Below are positions 51,353 through 60,561 of a stretch of 64,000 nucleotides of DNA, piece after piece. Below the pieces are notes generated by a model. That model had not been told where the DNA came from. It saw only the letters and a program-made list of their open reading frames with translations, and did not search any database. This DNA comes from an uncultured Clostridia bacterium (GTDB lineage Bacteria; Bacillota; Clostridia; TANB77; CAG-508), in assembly GCA_934133165.1 (NCBI GenBank), contig CAKPAW010000001.1:186001-250000 (forward strand), written 5' to 3'. How positions within the stretch are numbered: position 1 is the stretch's first letter; each line of letters opens with the position of its first letter. Position numbers and translations under genes: made by a program.

Positions 51353-52549
51353 TTATTCTCTCTCTTTTTCCTCATCCCTTTTAGTTTGAATAATCTTCAT
51401 TACTTTTATATCATTGTGATTTAAATTTTCTACTACCTCATAAGTATGTCTCAAATGTGTAATTGTTTGTTTTTCTTTTTTTGTAATTTTTACATTTTTC
51501 TTTTTAGGTGGTCTATTATTAGAAGGTTTATCCACCTTATATAAAATTATTTTAAATATTAATTCTTTTTTTATTCTATCATAAATTTCTGGATTCTCGC
51601 CAACAGCAACATTTAAGTAATCTATTGCTTTTACTTCATCACCTTTTAGCATTGCTATATATGCTAGGTAAAAATACGCATCATCTTCTAATTCTTCGTC
51701 TTGTAAGCATTCTATAAAATAATTTTCTGCTTCTTCTAATTCATTATATAACAATGCAATTTGCCCTAAGTTATATTTTGCATTATATAATAAAGAATTT
51801 AACTCTGCAGCTTTTTCATAGTACTCTTTAGCACTTTGAAAATCATTTAACATTGTATATACCATTCCTAAATTATAATATAAATCATAATTTTCTGGAT
51901 GATATTGAATAGCATCTAAATATACGTTAACTGCTTCTTTGAATCTTTCTTGTTCTTGAAAAATATCACCTAATAAAAGTGTTGCCTCTTGCCATTCTGG
52001 CTTTTTTCTCAACAATTCTTGTAATATTTTAACAGCACCATTTTGTTTTCCTATCTTATTAAATAACTCTGCTATTTTATATTGAATTTTATCCTCGTTT
52101 GGTCTAATATTTGATGCCCTTATATATTCTTCTGTAGCAATCTCTAAATTGCCTGCTTTTTCATATACTTCTGCTAATAATTTATGTCCATAAAAACTAA
52201 ATTTATCTTTTTCTACTAATTTTAATATTATGTTTTTAGCTTTATCTTCTAATCCTAGCTTGTTATACATTTTATAAATAGATATATATATTACCTCTGT
52301 AAGAGTTATACCTTTTCTTTCTATTAAAATTATAATTATTGGTAATATAATAGAAAATATATAAGTTAATATAAGTACTATTATCGGAAGCTTTACATTT
52401 ATAATTAAAGCAAAAAATCCAATTGCTATTCCTAACGCTTGTAATGCTAATATGTATATATAATTTGTATCATTTTTTTGTATCATCCTAAAAAACAAAA
52501 ACAAAAACAAACCTAATGCTATTACATTAAATAGGATTCTTTCTAACAT
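51353..52549 (-). CDS. Membrane-anchored TPR protein
   Basis: 398 aa. Three N-terminal membrane helices (residues about 5-80) are followed by roughly seven TPR-like helix pairs (KLLAEVYEKAGNLEIATEEY, YYNLGMVYTMLNDFQSAKEY, AKYNLGQIALLYNELEEAEN). The basic C-terminus has RPPKKKNVKITKKEKQTI. TPRs assemble protein complexes at the membrane; the specific role is unknown. It starts 10 nt after ppa and is likely co-transcribed. GGAG precedes the ATG. Confidence 0.8.
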   Translation of the reverse strand: MLERILFNVIALGLFLFLFFRMIQKNDTNYIYILALQALGIAIGFFALIINVKLPIIVLILTYIFSIILPIIIILIERKGITLTEVIYISIYKMYNKLGLEDKAKNIILKLVEKDKFSFYGHKLLAEVYEKAGNLEIATEEYIRASNIRPNEDKIQYKIAELFNKIGKQNGAVKILQELLRKKPEWQEATLLLGDIFQEQERFKEAVNVYLDAIQYHPENYDLYYNLGMVYTMLNDFQSAKEYYEKAAELNSLLYNAKYNLGQIALLYNELEEAENYFIECLQDEELEDDAYFYLAYIAMLKGDEVKAIDYLNVAVGENPEIYDRIKKELIFKIILYKVDKPSNNRPPKKKNVKITKKEKQTITHLRHTYEVVENLNHNDIKVMKIIQTKRDEEKERE

Positions 52550-52559
52550 ATTTTTCTCC

Positions 52560-53090
52560 TTATTTTAAGAATTTTTTATTATAGTTATCTATAGATTCCT
52601 GTATTATTCTTTCAGCCTCTTCTCTTCCTTCTATTTTATCTACCATTGTTTGTTTTCCTTCTAGTTGTTTATATACTTCAAAAAAGTGTTTTATTTCACA
52701 TGCTAGATGTTCTGGAACATCTTCTATATTTTTATAACAATTTAAAAATGGATCATTTTTTGGTATTGCTATTATTTTTTCATCAAATTGATATCCATCT
52801 ATCATTTTTAATACTCCTATCGGATATACTTCAACTAATGCCATTGATACTATTTTTTCTTGGCAAAGTACTAATACATCTAATGGATCTTCATCTCCTG
52901 CATAAGTTCTTGGTATAAATCCATAATTTGCAGGATAATGTGTAGATGTATATAATACTCTATCTAATTTAAGCATACCTGTTTCTTTATCTAATTCATA
53001 CTTGTTTCTTCCACCTTTTGAAATTTCAATAACTGCTACAAAATCATCCTTTTTTATTCTATCCGGATTGATGTCATGCCATATGTTCAT
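52560..53090 (-). CDS. ppa: Inorganic pyrophosphatase (family I)
   Basis: 176 aa. VAVIEISKGGRNKYELDKET, RVLYTSTHYPANYGFIPRTY, and the metal motif AGDEDPLDVLVLCQ (D-x-D-P-x-D) define the soluble Mg-dependent family. It hydrolyses pyrophosphate to drive biosynthesis. Length is typical. Ribosome site GGAGGAAG. First gene of a unit with the TPR protein. Confidence 0.95.
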   Translation of the reverse strand: MNIWHDINPDRIKKDDFVAVIEISKGGRNKYELDKETGMLKLDRVLYTSTHYPANYGFIPRTYAGDEDPLDVLVLCQEKIVSMALVEVYPIGVLKMIDGYQFDEKIIAIPKNDPFLNCYKNIEDVPEHLACEIKHFFEVYKQLEGKQTMVDKIEGREEAERIIQESIDNYNKKFLK

Positions 53091-53240
53091 TTTTTCTTCC
53101 TCCTTTAATTTTTTCTTATATATTTTAGGCTATTTTTACAAAAAAGTCCATAGATATTGCATATTTTTTTCAAAAAAGCCATAAAATTTCACTTATTTTG
53201 TACTTAATCAAATTCAACTAACTTTTTCATGTAAAAATGT

Positions 53241-53285
53241 AAAAAGCACTTATTTCATATTTATTAAATACAAAATAGTGCTTTT
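53241..53285 (-). terminator. Terminator after the HTH gene pair
   Basis: AAAAGCACT / AGTGCTTTT arms with a 26-nt AT-rich loop and TTTT tail on the minus strand. Confidence 0.65.
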
Positions 53286-53598
53286 ATTTAGTTCTTTTTT
53301 GTTTATTTATTTGTTTCCTTAAATTTCTACAAAGAGTATTAAATCCGGTTTCAGATAAATACCCTATAGTTTTACTTGATAAATATCTATTCTGAATGGC
53401 ATACTTATCCCATTGCTTTTCATTTGGATTTTTCTCATATTTTTTCATATACTCAATTAAGGCATTTATACTTTCAGCATAATAATCTTTTTTATTTTCT
53501 TCTGATTTTACATTTATTTTTATTACACATCTTTTATAGCATATTTTTTTGCCTTTATTTTTAATTTTACAATAATTCAATTTTCCATTCAGGTGCAT
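53284..53598 (-). CDS. Hypothetical basic protein coupled to an HTH regulator
   Basis: 104 aa from ATG 53598, or 106 aa from an ATG two codons earlier; both overlap the stop of the HTH gene upstream (TAATG type junction), so translation is coupled. The N-terminus is Lys/Cys-rich with beta character (YCKIKNKGKKICYKRCVIK). The C-terminal half is helical, NPNEKQWDKYAIQNRYLSSK then TGFNTLCRNLRKQINK, and reminiscent of a small DNA-binding module. I do not recognise the family. Confidence 0.6.
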   Translation of the reverse strand: MHLNGKLNYCKIKNKGKKICYKRCVIKINVKSEENKKDYYAESINALIEYMKKYEKNPNEKQWDKYAIQNRYLSSKTIGYLSETGFNTLCRNLRKQINKQKRTK

Positions 53599-53798
53599 TA
53601 CCATTTAACCCTGTATAGCTCTGTTATATCTACATCTAAGGCCTTAGCTAATTGTATCATTACTACTAAACTTGGACCTTTTATGTTATTTTCAATATCG
53701 TTAATATGAGTTGTTGATATACCACTTTTTTCAGATAATCTATTTAAGGTTACATTTTTTCTTTGTCTTACTTGTTTTAATAATATTTCTACATACAT
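53598..53798 (-). CDS. Small XRE-family HTH regulator
   Basis: 66 aa: MYVEILLKQVRQRKNVTLNR, HTH core SEKSGISTTHINDIENNIKG and SLVVMIQLAKALDVDITELY, a complete single Cro/C1 domain. GGGG lies 8 nt before the ATG. It probably represses its own two-gene operon with the 104-aa protein. It may be a leftover of a mobile element, but no integrase is near. Confidence 0.82.
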   Translation of the reverse strand: MYVEILLKQVRQRKNVTLNRLSEKSGISTTHINDIENNIKGPSLVVMIQLAKALDVDITELYRVKW

Positions 53799-54152
53799 AC
53801 TTTTTTCCCCATAGACTAATTATTTTTTATTATTTAAACACAGAATCAATCCGCTATGGCGGAAATTGGAAAAATATTACTAATTTTTATATTTCATTTA
53901 CTTTTATGTTTTTTCTTCTATGCTATTGCATAAGGAATTTGAATGGTTTAACCTATTAAAAATATTTTTACCTATTTGTTAATATTTATTTCTTAAAATT
54001 TTACCATTCTTTTACATTTTTATTTTACTTAACATAATATTCTATATGTTCTCTTAAATTCCTTCTTTTTATATATATTTTTATCTTTTATATCATTTTT
54101 TATTCATTTAAAAATTTTATTTAAAAGTTTTCATATTTTTTTAATTTTATGC
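53799..54152. other. AT-rich spacer without genes
   Basis: About 350 bp, extremely AT-rich, with no convincing coding region on either strand; it ends at the tRNA-Leu promoter. Confidence 0.5.
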
Positions 54153-54182
54153 TTGACAAATTATTATTTTTAGTATTATAAT
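54153..54182 (+). promoter_or_regulatory. Promoter of tRNA-Leu
   Basis: TTGACA, 18 nt, TATAAT; tRNA starts 35 nt after the -10 box. Confidence 0.85.
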
Positions 54183-54216
54183 ATGACTTGTCAGTTGCAA
54201 AACATATATAAAAAAT

Positions 54217-54304
54217 GCAGATGTGGCGGAACTGGCAGACGCACAGGACTTAAAATCCTGCGGTTGAATAAACCGTGCCGGTTCGATTCCGGCCATCTGC
54301 ACCA
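54217..54304 (+). tRNA. tRNA-Leu (TAA)
   Basis: 88 nt with encoded CCA and a long variable arm (class II). Acceptor GCAGATG/CATCTGC is perfect. The anticodon loop is CTTAAAA on an AGGA/TCCT stem, anticodon TAA. The T arm is GGTTCGATTCC. Confidence 0.95.
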
Positions 54305-54308
54305 TTAG

Positions 54309-54342
54309 AACCTCAAGTAGTTCGTAAGATATACTTGAGGTT
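54309..54342 (+). terminator. Terminator after tRNA-Leu
   Basis: AACCTCAAGTA / TACTTGAGGTT with 12-nt loop, T-rich tail. Confidence 0.85.
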
Positions 54343-54482
54343 TTAATTTATAAAAAAAGCAAAATACAAAATTAACAAAATGAAAAAAACTTACAGAAGA
54401 TGCAATTTATAAATAGTTCGTAGAAAATAAATAATAGATAATATTATTTATGTTATAATATACATGGAATTGGAAGTTTCAA

Positions 54483-54996
54483 ATGGAAATAAATTACCCA
54501 CCATATATAATAACAGATAAAATGTTAAATTTAGCAACAAGCATAATGAAAGAAATAGGAGAAGCTAATTATTTTGAAAGTCCAAATAGATTTCCAGAAT
54601 TAAGAAGGAAAACAAGAATAAAGTCAATACATTCATCTTTAGATATTGAAAATAATCATTATAATTATTTCAAGTTGAAACTGTAATAAATGAAAAAGCG
54701 GTTATATGAGAACAAAAAGATATTCAAGAGGTAAAAATGCATATAAAACTTATGAAGAAATTGACAATGTGAATCCGTATTCTATAGAGGATTTAAAAAA
54801 GATACAAGGAATACTAACTTTTGCTATTGAAGATGATAATGAATTGTAATAATGCAGGAAATTCAAATGAGTTTATTGAATTTATGCTTAAAACTATAAA
54901 TGAAGCTGTAGATGGAATGATTGTAACATCTAATCAAGAAACTACACAAAAGACTACACAAGAAAAAATAATAATTTTAATTAAGAAAAATCCAAC
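54483..54996 (+). pseudogene. Fic-family protein remnant
   Basis: The first 60 codons (MEINYPPYIITDKMLNLATS, then FPELRRKTRIKSIHSSLDIE) match the Fic N-terminal module. After a stop, QEVKN-like and YKTYEEIDNVNPYSIEDLKK pieces follow in another frame, then EFIEFMLKTINEAVDG near 54860. The catalytic HPFx(D/E)GNGRxxR motif is absent, so the core has been deleted. Fic enzymes transfer AMP to target proteins. This copy is dead; neighbouring tRNA-Leu raises the possibility of past element insertion, unproven. Confidence 0.75.
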
Positions 54997-55015
54997 TTTT
55001 ATTAGGTTGGATTTT
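54986..55015. terminator. Bidirectional terminator between the Fic remnant and the 360-aa gene
   Basis: AAAAATCCAAC / GTTGGATTTTT, 8-nt loop, T runs on both strands. Confidence 0.85.
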
Positions 55016-55023
55016 TCATTATT

Positions 55024-56106
55024 TTATTTTTCAATATATCCTTCTATTGATTTAGAATACATGTCTTCTGTTATAGATTTATATCTTTCTCCGTCATAGT
55101 CATCTGTAAATCCATTATATGCTTTGTAAATATCTCCTGTTTCTGTATCATATACTCTCTCATATCCTAATATTGCATCACTTTGTTTCTGGCTCATTCT
55201 GTCATAAGCTGCATTTCTTGATTCCCATGAAGACATTATACTATCTGATATTTGGTTGCAAATATTTCTTACACTTTGGAAAGTTTTCATAACTGCATCT
55301 TGTTGACTATTGTATCCATTAATAAATGTATCTGTAAAGTCTAAAGATGAAACCATTTTATTTAAAGTTTCTTCCCAGTTTATAAATTCATCTTTTGGCG
55401 CTGTAATAAATATAGTATTGTATACATTTAAATAATATATATCTATTTGTTTTCCTGACATTATATTTTCATAAACATAGTATGGACCAGCATCATAAAC
55501 ATACGCGGTAAATAGTCCTTCCGCTTCTTTTCCCTTTTCATCTTTAAATGACGCTCTTAGTACATCTCCTCCAAAGGCTGAAGTTCCTACTTTTTCAATT
55601 GTAGTAAAGTCTGTTAGTGTTGGAAATGTAAATGTCGCTGTATTATTTAATGTTCCTAAATCATTAAATATTTTATAAAATCCTTCTGTTGTTTTCTCTT
55701 CTATTACAGATGTTTTGGCAAACATTGAGTCTGGATAATATTTTTGTTGCCACGCTTTTGCTTCTTGAGATTTGTTGTACCCTTCTGTTTTCATATTAAA
55801 AAACATTTGATAAGTTGGATTTTCTGGATTATAAACTCTTATTGTATAATGAATATTATCTCCCAAAGTATCTACTTTCCAACCTTCTGGAACTTTCATT
55901 GTAAATAATCCATTATTATAATCTACTAAATTAATAGCTTTTGCTTCACTTTGTCTTATTTTTATTTGTTGCTTATTTGATGCTCCAGTATCCTTATTTA
56001 TCATTTCATTACCACCCTTAACATTTTTTACAACTATTCCAGCAATAATAAGAACTATTATAACAGCTATTATGCTTATAATCATTATCCTTTTATCTTT
56101 TTCCAT
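55024..56106 (-). CDS. Membrane-anchored extracellular protein next to sortase B
   Basis: 360 aa. A basic start is followed by one helix (MIISIIAVIIVLIIAGIVV), then an external domain that begins with a PsbP-like pattern (DYNNGLFTMKVPEGWKVDTL ... HYTIRVYNPENPTYQMFFNM) and ends with a helical part and the Tyr/Asp-rich module LGYERVYDTETGDIYKAYNG. No LPXTG signal, so it is held by its N-terminal helix. It begins 2 nt after the sortase gene, with GGAGGAG in between, so the two are co-expressed and may act together at the cell surface. Function unknown. Confidence 0.72.
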   Translation of the reverse strand: MEKDKRIMIISIIAVIIVLIIAGIVVKNVKGGNEMINKDTGASNKQQIKIRQSEAKAINLVDYNNGLFTMKVPEGWKVDTLGDNIHYTIRVYNPENPTYQMFFNMKTEGYNKSQEAKAWQQKYYPDSMFAKTSVIEEKTTEGFYKIFNDLGTLNNTATFTFPTLTDFTTIEKVGTSAFGGDVLRASFKDEKGKEAEGLFTAYVYDAGPYYVYENIMSGKQIDIYYLNVYNTIFITAPKDEFINWEETLNKMVSSLDFTDTFINGYNSQQDAVMKTFQSVRNICNQISDSIMSSWESRNAAYDRMSQKQSDAILGYERVYDTETGDIYKAYNGFTDDYDGERYKSITEDMYSKSIEGYIEK

Positions 56107-56108
56107 CT

Positions 56109-56858
56109 TTACTCCTCCTTTAATACTTTCTTAGCATGTAATACTACTCTATATTTATTATTGTTAGCACATGTTGATAATGTTAAAATACTATCTTTTG
56201 AGGTTACTTCTACTCCAAAATCTTTAACACTTCTCTTTTTTATAGTTTCTATAAATTTTTCAAATTTATCTTCTGTTTTAAATTCTGTTTGAATATAATA
56301 TTCTTCATTTTCTATTTGATAAACGGAAAATACCTCATATATACCATTTTCGTTTTCAGTATTAAATATAATATTTCTATTTTCCTCATTATTATACCAC
56401 TCAGGTGATAAAATACCTTTTAATGTTGCAAACATTGATCCATCTTTTCTATTATGTCCGTACATTACTATATTTTTATCTGTTCCATCAAATTTATTTT
56501 TGTAGTCTGCAAATGGCCAACCTGCTAAATTATAACTTTTATCAAAGCTATGTGTTAAATAATAACTATTATTACTTGTTTTTACTATTGGATATTCTAT
56601 ATTCGTATTATTAACTTTAATCCATGCCACAGTTTCATCATTTTGTTCTTTTAAAGAATTAAAGTCTACAATATATTGTTTTTGTTCTTCATTTTCATCT
56701 TGTTGAATTGTTATAGTTTCACTTATTTGGTCTGTTATCTTCTTACTATTTTGATTTTCTTTGTACCAATTGTAAATTTTAATACCCGAATATATTAATA
56801 TTCCTATTAATATCACACAAATAATATTGATTATAATTATCTTTTTGCTTTTTTTCAT
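56109..56858 (-). CDS. srtB: Class B sortase
   Basis: 249 aa. N-terminal helix (IIIINIICVILIGILIYSG), then the SrtB fold: DETVAWIKVNNTNIEYPIVK, YYLTHSFDKSYNLAGWPFAD, catalytic His in NIVMYGHNRKDGSMF, Cys in LTLSTCANN and Arg in KYRVVLHAKK. TLSTC and the longer barrel with an extra helix are class B features. It anchors surface proteins to peptidoglycan, often with NPQTN/NPKTG-like signals. Its likely substrate is the NPKTG protein encoded just upstream on the same strand. Ribosome site GGAAGGAAAG. Confidence 0.9.
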   Translation of the reverse strand: MKKSKKIIIINIICVILIGILIYSGIKIYNWYKENQNSKKITDQISETITIQQDENEEQKQYIVDFNSLKEQNDETVAWIKVNNTNIEYPIVKTSNNSYYLTHSFDKSYNLAGWPFADYKNKFDGTDKNIVMYGHNRKDGSMFATLKGILSPEWYNNEENRNIIFNTENENGIYEVFSVYQIENEEYYIQTEFKTEDKFEKFIETIKKRSVKDFGVEVTSKDSILTLSTCANNNKYRVVLHAKKVLKEE

Positions 56859-57012
56859 TGATACTTTCCTTCCATATAATCTTTATTTATATATTATAGT
56901 ATTTTGATTATAACATTTAATTAACTTTTTAGTTTGCTAATTATATATTTTTTAAATTATCATATTTGTATAATATAATCTACTAAAGTTTAGTTTCACT
57001 ATAAGATAAAAT

Positions 57013-57040
57013 ACACAGGCAATTATTAATTTGCCTGCGT
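57013..57040 (-). terminator. Terminator after the NPKTG surface protein gene
   Basis: ACGCAGGCAA / TTGCCTGTGT stem, 8-nt loop, TATTTTA tail on the minus strand. Confidence 0.75.
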
Positions 57041-57060
57041 TTTTTGTCTTTCTTATATTT

Positions 57061-58587
57061 CTATTTTTTTCTAATTTTTATTGTTGCTATTAATCCCATT
57101 GTTGCTATTGTAAATAGTGCTATAACTGCTCCAATGTTGTCTCCTGTTTTTGGGTTGTTTATTTTTTCTTCGTTGTTAGAGGTATTTGTTTGTCCTCCTT
57201 CATTTTCAATATTTTCTGCTATTACACCATATTCACTTAAGTGAGTAGTTTCAAATACTAGATATCCTTCTTCAATTGTTGCTGGTAATGTTTCTTTTAT
57301 TTTGCCTTCTAAAATATATACTACTTCATATTTGTTATATCCTTTTAATTCTTCTGGTAATGCTATTTTTATTTTCATTTTCGTATCGCTTATTTTCACA
57401 ATATTGTTTCCATCTAGTACATTAATGTCTGCTATAAACTTAACATTTTTATTTGCTAATTCTGTATTTACTTCTACTTTTTGAATATCTAATTTATAAT
57501 TTTTGTTAATTTCATTTTCAAATTCAATATTAGCTTTTGTTTCTCCTGTACTTTCAATCTCTTTAACAGTTTCCTTAACAGGCTTTTCTGTTGTTCCTGC
57601 ATTTTTAGTCCAAGAAGCATATAAAGTTATATTTTTATATCTCTCATAACCACTTTCTTCTTTTATTAAAGTATCTTTTTCAAATTCTGTAGCTCCTTCT
57701 TTATCCCAAAGTCTCCAATACATATATTTATAGTTTTTTCCGCTTCCATCATTTTTAGAATTCCAACCATTAAAAGTGTATCCTTCTCTTACAGGTATAT
57801 ATGGTAAAAGTGACATAGCTGTTCCTGAATTTCCACCACCTAGATAATCATATTTGTTAGACGCTTTACCATCAATAGTACCACCATTAGCATTTAAGAT
57901 TAATACAATTCCGTCACCTTTAAAAGTATCTTGAGTATATGTAGCAGTTAAATCAATTGCAACATTTTTTGCAAAAGCACTTGTGTCAACAGAAGTAACA
58001 ATTTTTCCATCTAAATCCCAGCCTTTGAAAGTGTAGCCTTTTCTTACTGGTGTATATTTTGTTAAATCAATTGTTTTAAATTCTGTTACTTTACTTTCCA
58101 ATGTTATTTTTGCTTTACCATTTATTGTACCTCCAAATGCATCAAAAGTTACATAGTATTTGCCACTATCTTTTAATTCTTTATCTGAAAATTTAGCATT
58201 AAGAGTTAAACTATTAGTATAATTAATTTCTTCACCTGTTGATGTCCAAAATGTTCCATTACCAGTAAAATCTGCTATTGCTAATTCTTCACTAGCTTTC
58301 ACATTTTCTGCCATTTCCCAATGTGAAAATTCAGTTTTGCCATTAAAAGGAACAATTCCTTTTGTTAATTCAGATAATTTAACTGTTTTTTCTCCTTCTG
58401 TAACATTAAATCTTATAAGTTTTGCATATTCACCATCAAAACCAGCATCGTAATCATTAACAGTTAGTAGTAATGAATATTTGCCATCATCACTAATTGT
58501 TGCAGCATTTACCGTGTTTGAAAGACTAAGCAGACATATGCTGACTAAAATAATTGCTAAAAATATCAAACATTTTTTAGTTTTCAT
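57061..58587 (-). CDS. Cell-wall-anchored protein with InlB-type (Listeria-Bacteroides) repeats
   Basis: 508 aa from ATG 58587 (GGAGGGG upstream); the longer frame has no site. Signal peptide MKTKKCLIFLAIILVSICLL...TVNA. Then a beta domain and two or three InlB B-repeat units (YVTFDAFGGTINGKAKITLE ... GYTFKGWDLDGK; LILNANGGTIDGKASN ... GYTFNGWNSKNDGSGKNY). A beta domain, AEEL-like KMKIALPEELKGYNKYEVVY, follows. The C-terminus is a sorting signal: NPKTGDNIG, a hydrophobic helix and KIRKK. It is probably an adhesin fixed to peptidoglycan by a sortase, most simply the class B enzyme downstream. Confidence 0.88.
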   Translation of the reverse strand: MKTKKCLIFLAIILVSICLLSLSNTVNAATISDDGKYSLLLTVNDYDAGFDGEYAKLIRFNVTEGEKTVKLSELTKGIVPFNGKTEFSHWEMAENVKASEELAIADFTGNGTFWTSTGEEINYTNSLTLNAKFSDKELKDSGKYYVTFDAFGGTINGKAKITLESKVTEFKTIDLTKYTPVRKGYTFKGWDLDGKIVTSVDTSAFAKNVAIDLTATYTQDTFKGDGIVLILNANGGTIDGKASNKYDYLGGGNSGTAMSLLPYIPVREGYTFNGWNSKNDGSGKNYKYMYWRLWDKEGATEFEKDTLIKEESGYERYKNITLYASWTKNAGTTEKPVKETVKEIESTGETKANIEFENEINKNYKLDIQKVEVNTELANKNVKFIADINVLDGNNIVKISDTKMKIKIALPEELKGYNKYEVVYILEGKIKETLPATIEEGYLVFETTHLSEYGVIAENIENEGGQTNTSNNEEKINNPKTGDNIGAVIALFTIATMGLIATIKIRKK

Positions 58588-58702
58588 TTTCTTTCCCCTC
58601 CTATTTTTATTTTTTATATTTGTCATTTTAGCATATAAAATATAAACTTTATAAATAATTGCCAATATTTTATTTCTTTTTTGGTAACTCATACTTTCCA
58701 AT

Positions 58703-58730
58703 TTGCTTTTCCGTAAATTTGTAGTATAAT
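58703..58730 (+). promoter_or_regulatory. Promoter of the double-HTH regulator
   Basis: TTGCTT, 16 nt, TATAAT, 35 nt before the ATG; it lies in the divergent spacer with the surface protein gene. Confidence 0.6.
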
Positions 58731-58765
58731 GTAAAAAAATAATTCTTAGTTAGGAGATTTTTATT

Positions 58766-60493
58766 ATGAATTTTAGTGAACAATTAAATGAATATATGTC
58801 ACAAATAGATTGTTCTGCAAAAGAACTTTCAAACATTTCAGGGCTTTCACCTACTGTTATAAGTCGTTATCGTAATGGTGAAAGAACTCCTAGTATTAGA
58901 AGCACACAATTAAATTCATTAGTAGATGGTTTATATGAATTGGCTTTAGCTAAAAAAGTAAAATTATCAAAAGAAGAAATACATAAAAGTTTTTCTACAA
59001 TTTTAAATGATGTTCATATAGATTTAGACCAGCTTGTTAAAAATTTTAATGAACTTGTTTCTGTTTTTAATATAAATATAGCAGAACTTTCTAGAAAAAT
59101 AGGTTACAATTCTTCTTATCTTTCTAAAATTCGTACAGGTAACATATACCCTACTAAACCTCAAATTTTTATAGATGATGTAAGTAATTTTATTGTAAAT
59201 AAATACAACTCAGAAGATGATAAAAAAGCAATTTCTCTTCTTATAAATTGCAATGTAGAAAAATTAAATAGTCAGTCTAATTATTATGAAAATTTAAAAA
59301 ACTGGTTTTCTACTAATACATCTCCTAGTCATAATTATATTGACGACTTTTTAAATAATTTAGATACATTTGATTTAAATGAATATATAAAAGCTATACA
59401 CTTTGATGAAATGAAAGTTCCTTTTGTGCCTTTTTATAAATCTGGTTCAAGAAACTATTATGGAATAGAAGAAATGAAAAAAGGTGAACTAGATTTCTTT
59501 AAAGCTACTGTACTTTCAAAATCTGATGAACCTGTTTTTATGTGTAGTGATATGCCTATGGAAGATATGGCTAAAGACCTTGATTTCGGTAAAAAGTGGA
59601 TGTTTGCTATTGCAATGACTTTAAAGAAAGGCTTACATTTAAACATAATTCACAATATAGATAGACCTTTCAATGAAATGATGCTTGGACTAGAAAGTTG
59701 GATTCCAATTTACATGACAGGACAAGTTTCTCCTTATTACTTAAGTGGTTTTAAAGACAATGTTTATAGTCACATTAACTATACATCTGGCTTAGTAGCA
59801 CTTACTGGCGAATGTATTAACGGACATCATGATAAGGGAAAATATTATTTAACAAGTTCAAAAACAGAAGTTGAATATTATAAAACAAAATCTGAATTAC
59901 TATTAAATAAAGCTAAACCACTTATGGAAATTTATAAAGTAGAAAACAAAAATGCTTTTAATGCATTTTTATCTTCAAGTTCAAAAACAAGTGGAAATAG
60001 AAGAAGAATTTTATCTTCTTTACCAATTCACACAATTTCTGATGAATTACTATTAAAAATATTAAAACGTAATAAAATTTCTGAAGAAGATACAAAAAAT
60101 ATAGTTTCAGCTGTAAAAACTCAAAAAGAACTAATAGAAAATGTGCTACAAAATAATATATATGAAGATGAAATACATGAAATTTCAAAAAAAGATTTCG
60201 AAAAAAATGTACCTGCACTTTCTCTTTCTGATAGTTTTTATGAGGGTAAAATTTATTATACATATGAAGAATATTCAGAGCATTTAAAACAAACAGAAAA
60301 ATATGAGAAATGTGTAGACAATTATAAATTAAATACAAACTACAATCACACATTTAAAAACATACAGGTTCTTATTTGCGAAAAAAGTTGGGTTATGATT
60401 TCAAAAGATACTAGTCCTTCAATACACTTTGTAATACATCACCCTAAGCTTAGAGACGCAATAGAAAACTTTATTCCACCAGTTGTAGAATAA
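58766..60493 (+). CDS. Large regulator with two XRE-type HTH domains and an unknown sensor domain
   Basis: 575 aa. HTH 1 is at residues 1-55 (CSAKELSNISGLSPTVISRY RNGERTPS region, Arg/Asn typical). HTH 2 is at about 92-150 (NINIAELSRKIGYNSSYLSK, RTGNIYPTK). The remaining 400 residues have no motif I know but look folded, with KSGSRNYYGIEEMKKGELDF, KKWMFAIAMTLKKGLHLNII and LESWIPIYMTGQVSPYYLSG. The C-terminus ends RDAIENFIPPVVE. The divergent position relative to the NPKTG protein suggests it may control that locus. Ribosome site AGGAGA. Confidence 0.75.
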   Translation: MNFSEQLNEYMSQIDCSAKELSNISGLSPTVISRYRNGERTPSIRSTQLNSLVDGLYELALAKKVKLSKEEIHKSFSTILNDVHIDLDQLVKNFNELVSVFNINIAELSRKIGYNSSYLSKIRTGNIYPTKPQIFIDDVSNFIVNKYNSEDDKKAISLLINCNVEKLNSQSNYYENLKNWFSTNTSPSHNYIDDFLNNLDTFDLNEYIKAIHFDEMKVPFVPFYKSGSRNYYGIEEMKKGELDFFKATVLSKSDEPVFMCSDMPMEDMAKDLDFGKKWMFAIAMTLKKGLHLNIIHNIDRPFNEMMLGLESWIPIYMTGQVSPYYLSGFKDNVYSHINYTSGLVALTGECINGHHDKGKYYLTSSKTEVEYYKTKSELLLNKAKPLMEIYKVENKNAFNAFLSSSSKTSGNRRRILSSLPIHTISDELLLKILKRNKISEEDTKNIVSAVKTQKELIENVLQNNIYEDEIHEISKKDFEKNVPALSLSDSFYEGKIYYTYEEYSEHLKQTEKYEKCVDNYKLNTNYNHTFKNIQVLICEKSWVMISKDTSPSIHFVIHHPKLRDAIENFIPPVVE

Positions 60494-60517
60494 TAATTTT
60501 TAAATTTGCTAGAATAT

Positions 60518-60558
60518 AAAAAACAAGAATTTTTAGACTACTAAAATTCTTGTTTTTT
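60518..60558. terminator. Bidirectional terminator between the regulator and the radical SAM gene
   Basis: AAAAAACAAGAATTTT / AAAATTCTTGTTTTTT, perfect 16-bp stem with T tails both ways. Confidence 0.9.
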
Positions 60559-60561
60559 ATT

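Noticed and set aside
59958..60353. 131-codon minus-strand frame inside the double-HTH gene
   Set aside because: Low-complexity Phe/His/Tyr composition, no ribosome site; shadow of the plus-strand gene.
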